DNA of 64,000 nt from Sphingobium sp. Z007 (GTDB lineage: Bacteria > Pseudomonadota > Alphaproteobacteria > Sphingomonadales > Sphingomonadaceae), in assembly GCF_900013425.1 (NCBI RefSeq), contig NZ_FBXK01000002.1:124001-188000 (forward strand), read 5' to 3'. The position numbers and the translations under genes were made by a program. A model generated the notes under the pieces. The model had not been told where the DNA came from. It did no database searches and saw nothing but the letters and a program-made list of their open reading frames with translations. Position 1 is the first letter of the stretch. Every line of letters begins with the position of its first letter. Of the stretch, positions 7,882 through 17,765 are shown one piece after another.

Positions 7882-8657
7882 CGCCGGTCGATCTCCTCAC
7901 CCTCCTATCCGGTGTGATCGTTGGCTTCACCTTGGGCGTGATCGGCGGCGGCGGCTCGATCCTTGCCCTGCCATTATTGCTGTACGTCGTCGGCATGAAG
8001 GACCCGCACGTGGCGATCGGCACGAGCGCGCTGGCGGTCGCCGCCAACGCCTTCGCCAACCTGGTCCAGCACGCCCGGGCGGGAACCGTGAAGTGGCCCT
8101 GCGCCTTGGTTTTCGGGGTATCGGGTGTCGCCGGAGCCCTGATTGGCTCGACCCTGGGCAAGATGGTGGCCGGTCAGCACCTGCTGGTGCTATTCGCGGG
8201 CGTCATGATCGTGGTCGGACTTTCCATGCTGCGCGGCAAGTCTGGCGGCGGGGACCCGGACGTGCGGATCACGCGGCCGATCGCTGTCCGGCTCGTCGTG
8301 ATCGGGCTTCTCGCCGGCCTGCTGTCAGGATTCTTCGGCATCGGCGGGGGTTTTCTGATCGTTCCCGGCATCATGCTCGGCAGCGGCATGCCTATCCTCA
8401 ACGCGGTCGGTTCGTCGCTGTTTTCCGTGGGGGCGTTCGGCTCGGCGACAGCCTTCAACTACGCCCTGTCAGGGCTCGTGGACTGGCGCGTGGCCGGCTT
8501 CTTCATCGCAGGCGGGGTCGGTGGCGGCATCGCCGGCATGAAAATAGCCATCCGGCTCGCCGACCATAAGGGCCTGCTCACCCGCATGTTCGCTTTCGTC
8601 CTGTTGGCCGTGGCCACCTACATGCTGTTCCGCAGCCTGGGCGGGATCGGCACCTAA
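7878..8657 (+). CDS. TauE/SafE-family sulfite or sulfur-oxyanion permease
   Basis: A 259-residue integral membrane protein of the TauE/SafE family with about eight hydrophobic segments. Two related halves are visible: an N-terminal GFTLGVIGGGGSILALP and a later GLLSGFFGIGGGFLIVP, the usual internal repeat. These proteins export sulfite or related anions. Sitting before a persulfide dioxygenase, whose product is sulfite, export is the likely direction. It overlaps the preceding half-transporter by four bases. Confidence 0.87.
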   Translation: MTPVDLLTLLSGVIVGFTLGVIGGGGSILALPLLLYVVGMKDPHVAIGTSALAVAANAFANLVQHARAGTVKWPCALVFGVSGVAGALIGSTLGKMVAGQHLLVLFAGVMIVVGLSMLRGKSGGGDPDVRITRPIAVRLVVIGLLAGLLSGFFGIGGGFLIVPGIMLGSGMPILNAVGSSLFSVGAFGSATAFNYALSGLVDWRVAGFFIAGGVGGGIAGMKIAIRLADHKGLLTRMFAFVLLAVATYMLFRSLGGIGT

Positions 8658-8676
8658 CCACCTTTGGAGACCGATC

Positions 8677-9426
8677 ATGATTTTCCGTCAATTGTTCGAG
8701 CCGGAGTCCTCGACCTACACCTATCTCCTTGGCTGTCCTGAGACGCGCAAGGCCGTCCTGATCGATCCCGTCCTCGAGTCGATCGAACGCGACCTTGCCG
8801 CGCTTCAGGAGCTCCACCTTGAACTGGCCTATACGCTAGAGACGCATGTCCATGCGGACCACGTCACATCGGCCTGCTATCTGCGAAGCCTGACCGGCTC
8901 CAAAATCGCTTATCCCGCGATGGACGGCCTTCCTTGTGCTGACGTAGGGGTCGCGGAGGACCAGCCCCTGACTGTCGGCGCGCTCACGCTTCAACCGCTG
9001 TTTACGCCGGGGCATACCGACGCCCATCATACTTACCTGGTTGATCAGCCCGGTGTCCTCCGCGCTTTTACCGGCGACGCATTGCTGATTGACGGCTGTG
9101 GCCGCACCGACTTCCAGAACGGCGACGCCGCCACGCTCTATCAATCGGTCACGCAAAAGATTTTCACCCTGCCGGGGGACGGACAGATCTTCCCCGCTCA
9201 CGATTACAATCATCGTCGCATCACGACGGTGGCTCAGGAGCGCGAGCGGAACCCTCGCCTCGCGGGCAAGACCGTCCAGGAGTTTGTGGCGATCATGGAC
9301 GCTCTCGATCTGCCTTACCCCAAGAAGATCGACATCGCCGTGCCCGCGAACAAGCTTTGCGGTGATTGCCCGACAGATCTGCCCGAGCGGCTACGCCAGA
9401 TTGGCGGCAAGTCCGAACAGGGTTGA
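8677..9426 (+). CDS. blh: Persulfide dioxygenase (ETHE1/Blh-type metallo-hydrolase fold)
   Basis: A cytoplasmic non-heme-iron dioxygenase of 249 residues that oxidises glutathione persulfide to sulfite. The metal-binding motif THVHADH lies near residues 56-62, followed by the later ligands TPGHTDAHH, FTGDALL and the C-terminal FPAHDY. The GCGRTDFQ stretch near residue 140 is characteristic of ETHE1/Blh enzymes. A GGAGA ribosome site precedes the ATG. Together with the rhodanese and permease it forms a sulfide/persulfide detoxification pathway under the BigR-type repressor. Confidence 0.9.
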   Translation: MIFRQLFEPESSTYTYLLGCPETRKAVLIDPVLESIERDLAALQELHLELAYTLETHVHADHVTSACYLRSLTGSKIAYPAMDGLPCADVGVAEDQPLTVGALTLQPLFTPGHTDAHHTYLVDQPGVLRAFTGDALLIDGCGRTDFQNGDAATLYQSVTQKIFTLPGDGQIFPAHDYNHRRITTVAQERERNPRLAGKTVQEFVAIMDALDLPYPKKIDIAVPANKLCGDCPTDLPERLRQIGGKSEQG

Positions 9427-9450
9427 GAGCCCATGCACAGGAGAAGATTT

Positions 9451-9837
9451 ATGCCGCGACGTACCTCGAAACAACTGGTTTCTGAAGCCAATGCCCTTGT
9501 CGAAAGTCTCCCGCCTGAAGAAGCAGCCCGGCTCGTCGGCAATTCCGATATTCAGTTTGTTGACATTCGCGAGCCAGCGGAAGTCGCGAAATCGGGTCTG
9601 GTCGCTGGCGCGGTGAACGTCCCGCGTGGCCTGCTCGAATTCCAGATCGATCCGGAAAGTCCTACTCACAATGCCAAGCTCGCGGCAGGATCGCGGCTGG
9701 TGCTCTATTGTGGGTCCGGCGCCCGCTCAGCCCTTGCCGCAAAATCGCTCAAGGAAATGGGCGTTGAGAACGTCGTCCACGTGCCAGGCGGGTTTTCGGC
9801 GCTCAAGGAGGCGGGCGCCTTGATCGCATCGGAATAA
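9451..9837 (+). CDS. Rhodanese-domain sulfurtransferase
   Basis: A single-domain rhodanese of 128 residues that moves sulfane sulfur between acceptors. The active-site loop CGSGARSALAAKSL carries the catalytic cysteine near residue 88, and FVDIREPAEV near residue 36 is the family's first conserved block. I start at the ATG at 9451 behind GGAGAAG; an in-frame ATG at 9433 would add six residues. It probably supplies or consumes glutathione persulfide for the upstream dioxygenase. It is the last gene of the sulfur operon; a gap of 173 bases follows. Confidence 0.88.
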   Translation: MPRRTSKQLVSEANALVESLPPEEAARLVGNSDIQFVDIREPAEVAKSGLVAGAVNVPRGLLEFQIDPESPTHNAKLAAGSRLVLYCGSGARSALAAKSLKEMGVENVVHVPGGFSALKEAGALIASE

Positions 9838-10010
9838 GTTCATGGTGCCGTTATTCCTAGCTGTCACGGTGCTGATGTGACCTAACCTAGCTTTTTTGAA
9901 CCTGCAAAAGATTTGGCCTGCCGCTGGTTCTTTAATTGGTTTCGATCGAGAGAGGGGGTAGCGACCAGCCGCAACTCTGAACATCCCTGGAACACCGAAA
10001 GCTGGTCGCG
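9838..10010. other. Intergenic gap before lgt, no gene seen
   Basis: A 173-base stretch between the rhodanese and lgt. No convincing coding frame was found. It probably ends the sulfur operon and carries a promoter for the lgt-clc pair, but no clear terminator hairpin or promoter boxes could be picked out. Confidence 0.5.
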
Positions 10011-10850
10011 ATGCACCATATTCAGTTTGCCGGTCTGGGCCTCCACCCGGTCGCGCTTTCCCTAGGCCCGCTCGATCTGCGCTGGTATTCACTCGCCTAC
10101 ATCGCGGGCATCGTCGCGGGCTGGTGGTATCTGCTTCGGCTGCTGGCCCAACCCGCGGCTCCAATGATCAGCGCGCAAGCTGATGATCTCGTGTTCTACG
10201 CGACCCTGGGTGTCATCCTGGGGGGTCGGCTCGGTTATGTGATCTTTTATGGACCCGAAATGATCCTCCATCCCCTGCAGATTTTGAAGCTGTGGGATGG
10301 CGGCATGTCATTTCACGGGGGCGCTGCCGGTGTATCGCTCGCGCTGATCCTCTTCGCGCGTCGGCACGGCTTAGATTGGTTGCGTGTCCACGATTACGTC
10401 GCCTGCACGGTGCCGATCGGCCTGTTTTTCGGCCGCCTCGCCAACTTCGTGAACGGTGAGCTGTGGGGAAAGCCATCCGATCTGCCGTGGGCGATCGTGT
10501 TCCCGGGAAGCCATGACGGCCTCGCCCGGCATCCAAGCCAACTCTATGAGGCCGGACTTGAAGGGTTGGCACTGTTTGCCGTGCTCGCCTGCTTGTTCTG
10601 GTTCACCAATGCCCGCCGAAGGCCCGGTATGCTAGTCGGGGTGTTCCTCATCGGCTATGGCCTGGCCCGGTTCACGGTAGAGTTTTTCCGCGAGCCTGAT
10701 GCCCAGCTCGTCGGTTTCGCGGCGCGAACCGGCCTCCACATGGGTCAGTGGCTCACCTTGCCGATGTTCGTCGGCGGATTTTACCTGATTGCCACGTCCG
10801 CGGGCCGCACGCGTCGCTTGGATACAGCGACCACCGTCTCGCAAATATGA
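10011..10850 (+). CDS. lgt: Prolipoprotein diacylglyceryl transferase
   Basis: An inner-membrane enzyme, 279 residues, that transfers diacylglycerol from phosphatidylglycerol to the lipobox cysteine of prolipoproteins. Supporting motifs are the HGG block MSFHGGAAG near residue 101 and the family signature [17 protein letters not shown] near residues 141-157, plus about seven hydrophobic segments. The length is normal for Lgt. As this enzyme is essential and normally chromosomal, this is presumably an accessory copy. It overlaps the ClC gene by four bases. A plasmid LspA is found at 40369, so both lipoprotein-processing steps are duplicated here. Confidence 0.92.
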   Translation: MHHIQFAGLGLHPVALSLGPLDLRWYSLAYIAGIVAGWWYLLRLLAQPAAPMISAQADDLVFYATLGVILGGRLGYVIFYGPEMILHPLQILKLWDGGMSFHGGAAGVSLALILFARRHGLDWLRVHDYVACTVPIGLFFGRLANFVNGELWGKPSDLPWAIVFPGSHDGLARHPSQLYEAGLEGLALFAVLACLFWFTNARRRPGMLVGVFLIGYGLARFTVEFFREPDAQLVGFAARTGLHMGQWLTLPMFVGGFYLIATSAGRTRRLDTATTVSQI

Positions 10851-12628
10851 CCGGCCCTCGTCGCATCATCGTTCCGCAAATCATCACTCGCAGGCGCGCC
10901 CGCCTACTAGTGCGCGACTGTCGGGGGTGGCTGCGCGCCAGCGAAGCATCGTTCATCGTGCTGGCGATCGGCATTGGCGGGGCTTCAGGCCTGCTGAGCG
11001 TGGCGCTGGGCGCGCTCGCGCGCACTTTGCAGCACTTGTTATTCGCGCTACCCCCGAACATGCGATTAAGCGGCGTCGCGGCTCTCGGACTGCCGAGCCT
11101 AATCGTTCTGCCGCTAGGTGGTCTTGTCTTCACAGCGTTCGGATACGCGACCCGTGCCCGCAAGCGCCGCCTGGTGGACGCGGTCGAGGCTAATGCCCTG
11201 CACGGCGGGCGCATGTCGCTCCCGGATAGCCTTGTCATCTCAGGGCAAACGGTTCTCTCGAACGGCTTTGGAGCGTCGGTCGGCCTCGAAGCCGCCTATG
11301 CGCAAATGGGCGGGGCCGTAGCATCGGTGCTCGGCGGTTGGTTGAAGCTGCGTCGTGCCGATCAACGAACGCTGGTCGGGGCCGGGACGGGCGCGGCTAT
11401 CGCCGCCGCGTTCGGCGCTCCTCTAGCCGGGGCGTTCTACGCATTCGAGATCGTTATCGGGGCTTACACGCCGTCGGCGATTGCACCCGTGGCCGCTGCA
11501 GCTCTGGCCGGTGCGCTAGTCGCGCAAACTTTCGGGCAGCAACCCTATCTGATCGACGCTGCCTCAAGCGTCTCAGTCGAGACGCACCATTACCTGATCT
11601 ACGCAGGGCTGGGCGCTATCTGTGCGCTGCTTGGGATTTTACTGATGCGCGCCGTGGCGCTGGTCGAGCGTGGAACGCGACGAACGGGGATGCCGGAATG
11701 GGCGCGCCCCGCGCTAGGCGGCCTGTTGTTGATCCCGATCGCGATAGTGTCGCCACAGTCGCTCTCGGCCGGGCACGATGCGCTTCACGCTGATCTGGCG
11801 ATCGGCGCCTCGCTTGGTTTCATCCTGATCGTGCTGTTCGCCAAGAGCGCCGCGTCGATCGTATCGCTCGGATTTGGATTTCGGGGCGGCCTGTTCTTTG
11901 CGTCGCTGTTCCTCGGAACGTTGATCGGTCACCTCTTCGCCGAAATTCTGACATTGATGGTCGGACATCCCGTGGTTGATCCGCGCAATGCCGCGCTAGT
12001 CGGGATGGCGGCGTTCGCCGTCGCGGTCGTGGGCGGGCCGATGACGATGGCAATGCTTGTCCTGCAAGCGACGCATGATTTTTCTCTGACGGGGGCCGTC
12101 ATTGCTGCGTCATTGGTGTCCTCAACCATCGTGCGCGAGCTGTTCGGCTATTCGTTTTCGACGTGGCGACTTCATCTGCGCGGCGAAACTATCAAGAGCG
12201 CGCGCGACGTGGGATGGGTGAAGACCCTTACCGCGGGGCGGATGATGCGAAAGGAAACCAAGCCAACGCCCGCCTCCATGTCGATCGCGGAGTTTCGGCG
12301 TACCTTCCCGCTCGGATCGACCAGCAGGGTTGTCTTGGCCAACGCGCAAGATGTCTATGCCGGTATCGTAGTCGTACCGGCCGCCTATGCGGAAGGGCTC
12401 GATCCGAACGCCAGCGTCGCCACACTCGCCTCAGGGCACGACGTGGCGCTGACGCCGGATATGGACATAGCCGCAGTGATGACGAATTTCGATGAAGCAC
12501 GCACCGATGAACTTGCCGTGTTGTCGGCCGATCGTCATGTGCTCGGCCTCGTCTCGGAAACCTATGTCCGGCGGCGCTATACTGAAGAGTTGGAAAAGGC
12601 ACAGCGCGAGCTTTTCGGCGAGCGCTGA
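10847..12628 (+). CDS. ClC-family chloride channel / H+-Cl- antiporter-like protein
   Basis: A 593-residue membrane protein starting at the ATG that overlaps the lgt stop (ATGA). Family blocks are the filter region [19 protein letters not shown], the [22 protein letters not shown] region (residues about 182-203) and [22 protein letters not shown] near residue 340. About ten hydrophobic segments are followed by a C-terminal cytoplasmic region of roughly 140 residues that resembles a paired CBS module. The first filter loop departs from the usual GREGP, reading GASVGLE. Whether it is a channel or an antiporter cannot be told from sequence alone. Confidence 0.88.
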   Translation: MTGPRRIIVPQIITRRRARLLVRDCRGWLRASEASFIVLAIGIGGASGLLSVALGALARTLQHLLFALPPNMRLSGVAALGLPSLIVLPLGGLVFTAFGYATRARKRRLVDAVEANALHGGRMSLPDSLVISGQTVLSNGFGASVGLEAAYAQMGGAVASVLGGWLKLRRADQRTLVGAGTGAAIAAAFGAPLAGAFYAFEIVIGAYTPSAIAPVAAAALAGALVAQTFGQQPYLIDAASSVSVETHHYLIYAGLGAICALLGILLMRAVALVERGTRRTGMPEWARPALGGLLLIPIAIVSPQSLSAGHDALHADLAIGASLGFILIVLFAKSAASIVSLGFGFRGGLFFASLFLGTLIGHLFAEILTLMVGHPVVDPRNAALVGMAAFAVAVVGGPMTMAMLVLQATHDFSLTGAVIAASLVSSTIVRELFGYSFSTWRLHLRGETIKSARDVGWVKTLTAGRMMRKETKPTPASMSIAEFRRTFPLGSTSRVVLANAQDVYAGIVVVPAAYAEGLDPNASVATLASGHDVALTPDMDIAAVMTNFDEARTDELAVLSADRHVLGLVSETYVRRRYTEELEKAQRELFGER

Positions 12629-12676
12629 ACTCCACGAGCGCCGCCCGAGCCCGTTACCAAAGGTTGTCATGCAGGC

Positions 12677-12700
12677 ATATATAGGGTAGGGGGGTATGAT
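12677..12700. promoter_or_regulatory. G-tract operator of RcnR/DmeR type before dmeR
   Basis: ATATAGGG-TA-GGGGGGTAT followed by GATAT lies immediately before the repressor ATG. A G/C tract flanked by AT-rich inverted half-sites is the known layout of RcnR/CsoR-family operators. Placement at the start codon fits autorepression of dmeR-dmeF. Confidence 0.5.
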
Positions 12701-12976
12701 ATGGCTCACTTGTCCGAAACGAATGCTGATCTGGTGGCGCGCGTGCGCCGAATTGCGGGACAGGTCGGGGCGGTCGAGCGCGCACTACAATCGGATTCCT
12801 CCTGTTCCGACGTGCTGCACCTGGTCGCGGCGGTGCGTGGTGCGGTGAATGGCCTCATGTACGAAATCATTGCCGAGCATCTGGAAGCGCATGTGTCCCG
12901 CGCAGGGCTCGAAGACGCCGAGCGGGCGGCCGGCGCCAAAGAATTGCTGGCGGTGATCCGCCGCTACTCCAAATAG
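12701..12976 (+). CDS. dmeR: RcnR/CsoR-family metal-responsive repressor, DmeR-like
   Basis: A 91-residue all-helical repressor of the CsoR/RcnR (DUF156) family. The residues expected to bind Ni or Co in RcnR are all present at the same numbers: H3, C35, H60 and H64. Formaldehyde sensors (FrmR) usually have another residue at 64, so a metal sensor is favoured. It is followed nine bases later by a CDF exporter with a His-rich loop, the arrangement called dmeR-dmeF in other alphaproteobacteria. Binding to the adjacent G-tract would be released by cobalt or nickel. Confidence 0.85.
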   Translation: MAHLSETNADLVARVRRIAGQVGAVERALQSDSSCSDVLHLVAAVRGAVNGLMYEIIAEHLEAHVSRAGLEDAERAAGAKELLAVIRRYSK

Positions 12977-12985
12977 GACTTCCTC

Positions 12986-13915
12986 ATGGCGACATTGCCC
13001 GAAATCGAAGCCGTTGCGCACGATCATGTATTCCTGGGTGCGGCGCACGACGACAACGCGCGCCGCACCTTGTGGGTCGTGGCGCTCACCGCCGGGATGA
13101 TGGTGGTCGAAATTGTCGCCGGATACCTGACCGGCTCAATGGCGCTGCTCGCCGATGGCTTTCACATGGCGACGCACGCGGGCGCGCTCGGGGTTGCCGC
13201 GGCTGCCTATGCCTATGCCAAGCGCCATGCCTCCAACCGGGCCTACAGCTTCGGCACGGGCAAGGTCGGCGATCTGGCCGGGTTCGCGTCGGCGATGGTG
13301 TTGGGGCTGATAGCGCTCGGGATCGGCGTCGAGTCCATCCTTCGTCTGTTTCAGCCGATCACGGTAGCATTCGGGGAGGCGACGATCATCGCGGTGGTCG
13401 GCCTGGGAGTGAATATCGCCAGTGCCTTCCTGCTTTCGGGCGGGCACCATCACGGGCACGATCATCATGGGCACGACCACGGCCATGCTCACGACAAGCA
13501 TGGCGGCGACAACAACATGCGCTCGGCTTATATTCACGTCCTCGCCGACGCGCTCACCTCTGTCCTCGCCATCGCCGCGCTGCTGGCGGGTCGTTATCTC
13601 GGGTGGGTCTGGATGGACCCAGTGATGGGGATTGTCGGCGCGGTCGTGATCGCGCGATGGTCATGGTCGCTGATGCGCGACACGGCCTCTGTGTTGCTCG
13701 ATGCGACCGATCATCATGTCGAGGAGGAAGTGCGCGAGCTGGTCGAAACGCCCGGCGACGCGCGCATCACCGACCTTCATGTCTGGCGTGTCGGTCCCGA
13801 AGCGCACGCTGCGATCGTCAGCGTCGTGGCTGGGCGGGGCGTCACCGGCGACGAGATCCGCGCCCGGCTCGCGCCCGTCCACGAACTCGCGCACCTCACG
13901 GTCGAGTGTCGCTAG
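12986..13915 (+). CDS. dmeF: CDF-family cation exporter, DmeF-like
   Basis: A 309-residue inner-membrane cation diffusion facilitator that exchanges divalent metal (probably Co/Ni) for protons. Six hydrophobic segments are visible; the transport-site motifs are ADGFHMATHAG near residue 52 and HVLADALTSVL near residue 179. Between segments four and five is a loop dense in His (HHHGHDHHGHDHGHAHDKHGG region, residues 153-173), typical of DmeF. The cytoplasmic C-terminal domain ends LAHLTVECR. It sits in an operon with the RcnR-type repressor and is followed by the COG4705-like membrane protein. Confidence 0.9.
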   Translation: MATLPEIEAVAHDHVFLGAAHDDNARRTLWVVALTAGMMVVEIVAGYLTGSMALLADGFHMATHAGALGVAAAAYAYAKRHASNRAYSFGTGKVGDLAGFASAMVLGLIALGIGVESILRLFQPITVAFGEATIIAVVGLGVNIASAFLLSGGHHHGHDHHGHDHGHAHDKHGGDNNMRSAYIHVLADALTSVLAIAALLAGRYLGWVWMDPVMGIVGAVVIARWSWSLMRDTASVLLDATDHHVEEEVRELVETPGDARITDLHVWRVGPEAHAAIVSVVAGRGVTGDEIRARLAPVHELAHLTVECR

Positions 13916-13947
13916 AACCGCGCGGAACCCAACGAAAGGAAGACGCC

Positions 13948-14724
13948 GTGTTGGACTCAACGAAGCGGGAACTAGTGAGCAAGGTGCCCGCTGTGACGCT
14001 GGGCTTCTGGCTCATCAAGATCCTCGCGACCACGCTCGGCGAAACGGGCGGCGATACCGTCTCGATGACGATGAACCTCGGCTATCTGGTCGGCACCGCG
14101 ATCTTCCTGACGGTGCTGGTCGCCCTGGTGTGGTGGCAAGTGGCGGCGCCGCGCTTTCACCCGTTCCTCTATTGGGCGACGATCATCGCCTCGACGACGG
14201 CGGGAACGACGATGGCGGACTTCGCCACCCGCTCGCTCGGTATCGGCTATACCGGAGGATCGGCACTGCTGCTCGGCTGCGTGCTGGCCTCGCTGATCGT
14301 CTGGTATCGGACACTCGGATCGATTTCGGTCGATACCGTGCGCGAGCCGAGGGCTGAGTTGTTCTACTGGATCACAATTACATTCTCGCAAACATTGGGC
14401 ACTGCGCTCGGCGACTGGACGGCCGATACCGGCAACCTCGGCTATATCGGCGCCGCGATCATATTCGCGGGGCTGCTCGCCGTACTGGCGCTGCTATTTT
14501 ACACGACAAACGCCAGTCGGGTGCTGCTGTTCTGGGCGGCGTTCATTATGACGCGCCCCCTCGGGGCTGCAGTCGGCGATTTCCTTGACAAACCGCTGGA
14601 TCACGGCGGGTTGTCATTTAGCCGGCCGTTGGCGTCCGCCGTTCTGACCGCTGCCATCGTGCTTCTTATCATTGTTCTGCCGCAACGCGCCGGGCAGCAT
14701 CCCAAGCACGTGGTCCTCGACTGA
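13948..14724 (+). CDS. COG4705-like integral membrane protein
   Basis: A 258-residue hydrophobic protein with about eight membrane segments, resembling the uncharacterised COG4705 family. It shows an internal repeat: FWLIKILATTLGETGGDTVS in the first half and FYWITITFSQTLGTALGDW in the second, each carrying a TLG..GD core. The start is a GTG behind AAAGGAAGA; the longer reading from 13072 runs antiphase through dmeF and is not real. It lies 32 bases behind dmeF and is probably in the same transcript, so a metal-related role is possible but unproven. Function is unknown. Confidence 0.75.
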   Translation: MLDSTKRELVSKVPAVTLGFWLIKILATTLGETGGDTVSMTMNLGYLVGTAIFLTVLVALVWWQVAAPRFHPFLYWATIIASTTAGTTMADFATRSLGIGYTGGSALLLGCVLASLIVWYRTLGSISVDTVREPRAELFYWITITFSQTLGTALGDWTADTGNLGYIGAAIIFAGLLAVLALLFYTTNASRVLLFWAAFIMTRPLGAAVGDFLDKPLDHGGLSFSRPLASAVLTAAIVLLIIVLPQRAGQHPKHVVLD

Positions 14725-14906
14725 GCGCGCATCGCTCTGGATCGAACGCTGTCGAGACTGGGGCAGTCTTCTTGCGATGCCTTGCTGTATGCCGACATAG
14801 CGTGGCTAACGAATCTTGGTACTGCAGCGTGCAACTCTCATCGAGTTCACGGTCACCAAGGGCTGAACTTGCGTCTCTCGGCCGTTAGCAGACCTGTAGG
14901 ATCGGC

Positions 14907-15293
14907 TCAGGAGGCCAGACGCGCGAGTATCGGACATTCGGGTCGCTCATTGCCGTGGCAGCCTTTTGCCAAGTCGAGCAACGCTTCCCGCATGGCGTTG
15001 AGCGCATCCGCCTTCCGCCCAAGGTCGGCGGCGCGCGATTCCGCCAACATCTTGACCTCCGAACTGGCGCGATCGCGATCGGACCACAGACAAAGCAGCT
15101 GTCGGATTTCTTCGATCGGAAAGCCGAGATCGCGGGCATTTGCAATAAAACGAAGCCGATGGACGTCGGCTTCGCTGTAGTCGCGATAGCCACTATCCCG
15201 CCGCGCGGCCGACGGGATGAGGCCGATCTTCTCATAGTGGCGGATCATCCGCTGCGAGACCCCGCTCGCGCCCGACGCGCCACCTATGTTCAC
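14907..15293 (-). CDS. cueR: MerR-family Cu(I)-responsive activator, CueR-like
   Basis: A 128-residue MerR-family activator. The N-terminal winged HTH shows [14 protein letters not shown] and the [14 protein letters not shown] block. A long dimer helix follows, then the metal-binding loop [10 protein letters not shown] with cysteines at 112 and 120, the same numbers as in E. coli CueR. The start overlaps the stop of the upstream P-type ATPase by four bases, so the regulator is the second gene of its own target operon. The initiating codon encodes the start of [13 protein letters not shown]; the first nine residues are unusual for the family. Confidence 0.9.
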   Translation of the reverse strand: MNIGGASGASGVSQRMIRHYEKIGLIPSAARRDSGYRDYSEADVHRLRFIANARDLGFPIEEIRQLLCLWSDRDRASSEVKMLAESRAADLGRKADALNAMREALLDLAKGCHGNERPECPILARLAS

Positions 15294-17659
15294 AACGTCA
15301 CCCGATTAAGGCGGAGCGCGTTGGTGGCCACGCTGGCCGAGGACAATGCCATCGCCGCTGCCGCGATGATCGGGGAGAGGAGGATGCCGAAGATCGGATA
15401 GAGCAGCCCCGCTGCGATCGGGATACCTGCGGCGTTGTAGATGAAAGCGAAGAACAGGTTCTGACGGATATTGGACATCGTCGCCTCGCTCAACCGGCGC
15501 GCACGGACAATGCCGTTCAGGTCACCCTTCAGCAGCGTCACGCCCGCGCTTTCAATCGCGACATCGGTGCCGGAGCCCATCGCGATGCCGACATCAGCCG
15601 CCGCGAGCGCAGGCGCGTCATTGACCCCGTCGCCGGCCATGGCGACGATACGGCCCTCAGCCTTCAGTCGCGCGACTACTGCGCTCTTTTGATCCGGCAG
15701 CACTTCGGCTTCGACATCGTCGATCCCGAGCTTCCGCCCAACCGCTTGCGCCGTAGTGCGATTGTCGCCCGTCAGCATCACAACCCTTATGCCCTCCTTG
15801 CGAAGCGCCGCGATGGCCTCGGCTGTCGTCGCCTTGATCGCATCGGCAATGGCAAGAATTCCGGCCGCCTGCCCGTCGATGCCGAGGAAGATGGCGGTCG
15901 CACCATCCTGGCGCAGTTCGTCCGCCTGCCGCTCGAGTGCGCTGACGTCGATCCCGCTTTCTGACAGGAAACGGGCGTTGCCGAGCGTGATGCGCTTGCC
16001 ATCCACCGTGCCGATCGCGCCCTTGCCGGTCGGTGAATCAAAGTCGGTGACCTCGGGAAGCGCAATCCCCCTATCCTTGGCGGCGGCGACCACGGCCAGT
16101 GCCAGCGGATGTTCGGACGCCCGCTCCACGCCGGCGGCGAGCCGCAGCACCTCGGTCTCCTGATAGCCTGCCGCGGGAATGATGCGGGTGACCGATGGCC
16201 GTCCCTCGGTCAGCGTGCCTGTCTTGTCGACGACCAGCGTGTCGACTTTCTCCATCCGCTCCAGGGCTTCGGCATTCTTGATCAGCACGCCGAGCCCAGC
16301 GCCCCGGCCGATGCCGACCATGATCGACATCGGCGTCGCCAGCCCCAAGGCGCAGGGGCAGGCGATGATGAGGACGGCGACGGCGGCGATCAGGCCATGG
16401 GCGAGGCGCGGCTCCGGCCCCCAGATACCCCATACTCCAAAGGCAATGAGCGCGATCAGCAGAACGGCGGGCACGAACCATCCCGCGACCTGATCGGCCA
16501 GTCGCTGGATAGGTGCCCGCGAACGCTGCGCGTCAGCGACCATCTGGACGATGCGCGCGAGCATCGTGTCGCGGCCGACCTTCTCGGCGCGGATGACGAG
16601 CGCGCCGCTCTGATTGATCGTTCCGCCGATGACCACGTCGCCGAGCGCCTTCGTGACCGGCATCGATTCTCCCGTCACCATTGACTCATCGAGCGAGGAT
16701 CGGCCCTCCTCGACCTTCCCATCGACCGGCACCTTTTCACCCGGTCGAACACGGAGACGATCGCCGACAGCGACCTGGTCGAGCGACACCTCCTCGTCAT
16801 CCCCGTTCGCGCCAATGCGGCGCGCGGTCTTGGGCGAGAGGTTGAGCAGCGCCTTGATCGCGCCTGAGGTCCGTTCTCGGGCACGTAGCTCGAGCACCTG
16901 TCCCAGCAGCACGAGAACGGTGATGACGGCGGCGGCCTCAAAATAGATTGCGACTGTGCCGTCCATCATCCGAAACGCTGCGGGGAAGATCCTCGGAGCG
17001 AAGGTTGCGACCACGCTATAGGCCCAGGCCACGCCCGTCCCCATTGCGATGAGCGTGAACATGTTGAGGTTGCGCGTCCGGATGGACACCCAACCGCGTT
17101 CAAAGAATGGCCAGCCTGCCCAGAGTACGACCGGGGTTGCCAGCGCGAATTGCAACCATCCCGATAGACGGGCCGGCACAAGATCGTGCAGCGCTGGGAA
17201 CAGGTGGCTGCCCATCTCCAGGACAAAGACCGGGATCGTGAGCAACAGCGCGATCCAGAAACGCCGGGACATATCCAGCAGTTCGCCGCTTGGCCCGGTG
17301 TCTGCCGTCACGAGGTCCGGTTCGAGCGCCATGCCGCAGATCGGGCATGGCCCGGGATGGTCTTGGCGGATCTCCGGGTGCATCGGGCAGGTCCAGATCG
17401 CGCCTGGTTGGGCGACCGCCGCCTCTGTGTCACCCGCGGACAAGTAGCGCACCGGGTCGGCGGCAAACTTCGTGCGGCAGCCGGCGCTGCAGAAATGATA
17501 GTCCTCGCCGTCATGCGAGGCATGATGTGGCGTTGCCGTGGGATCGACCATCATGCCGCAAACCGGATCCTTGGCCGTCTTCGCGTCGGCGTCGCCGCCG
17601 TGTTTGCCCGCGCAGCAGCCGTGCGCACCAGAATTGCTCGCTGGAAGAGGATCAGTCAC
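15290..17659 (-). CDS. actP: Cu(I)-exporting P1B-type ATPase with YHS and HMBD N-terminal domains
   Basis: A 789-residue inner-membrane pump exporting Cu(I) to the periplasm. The N-terminus lacks a classical CxxC domain; instead there is a YHS-type segment (DPVCGMMVD...[12 protein letters not shown], residues about 31-70) and a heavy-metal-binding motif ([21 protein letters not shown], residues about 88-112). Later blocks are the CPC metal site [14 protein letters not shown], the phosphorylation motif DKTGTLTEG, the HP motif SEHPLA and [19 protein letters not shown] start behind AAGGAG. Transcribed from the MerR-type promoter at 17687-17717. Confidence 0.95.
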   Translation of the reverse strand: MTDPLPASNSGAHGCCAGKHGGDADAKTAKDPVCGMMVDPTATPHHASHDGEDYHFCSAGCRTKFAADPVRYLSAGDTEAAVAQPGAIWTCPMHPEIRQDHPGPCPICGMALEPDLVTADTGPSGELLDMSRRFWIALLLTIPVFVLEMGSHLFPALHDLVPARLSGWLQFALATPVVLWAGWPFFERGWVSIRTRNLNMFTLIAMGTGVAWAYSVVATFAPRIFPAAFRMMDGTVAIYFEAAAVITVLVLLGQVLELRARERTSGAIKALLNLSPKTARRIGANGDDEEVSLDQVAVGDRLRVRPGEKVPVDGKVEEGRSSLDESMVTGESMPVTKALGDVVIGGTINQSGALVIRAEKVGRDTMLARIVQMVADAQRSRAPIQRLADQVAGWFVPAVLLIALIAFGVWGIWGPEPRLAHGLIAAVAVLIIACPCALGLATPMSIMVGIGRGAGLGVLIKNAEALERMEKVDTLVVDKTGTLTEGRPSVTRIIPAAGYQETEVLRLAAGVERASEHPLALAVVAAAKDRGIALPEVTDFDSPTGKGAIGTVDGKRITLGNARFLSESGIDVSALERQADELRQDGATAIFLGIDGQAAGILAIADAIKATTAEAIAALRKEGIRVVMLTGDNRTTAQAVGRKLGIDDVEAEVLPDQKSAVVARLKAEGRIVAMAGDGVNDAPALAAADVGIAMGSGTDVAIESAGVTLLKGDLNGIVRARRLSEATMSNIRQNLFFAFIYNAAGIPIAAGLLYPIFGILLSPIIAAAAMALSSASVATNALRLNRVTL

Positions 17660-17686
17660 AGGCTCGTCTCCTTATCGACGAAGGTC

Positions 17687-17717
17687 AATCTGGGGTCTGA
17701 CATCGTGTCAGGGTCAA
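17687..17717 (-). promoter_or_regulatory. MerR/CueR-type promoter with 19-bp spacer
   Basis: On the minus strand the -35 TTGACC (17712-17717) and -10 CAGATT (17687-17692) are 19 bases apart, the long spacing that MerR-family activators correct by twisting DNA. The spacer holds the perfect dyad CTGACA-CGA-TGTCAG. It drives the ATPase-cueR operon. Confidence 0.75.
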
Positions 17718-17765
17718 GCCCGGCCCACATTTATTTTTGCGCGCGTACCTTGGTGCGTTCCCACG

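Noticed and set aside
13072..14724. A 550-residue open frame covering the CDF exporter and the COG4705-like gene.
   Set aside because: Its first 290 residues are antiphase to the well-supported dmeF gene and Arg/Gly-rich. The real gene begins at the GTG at 13948.
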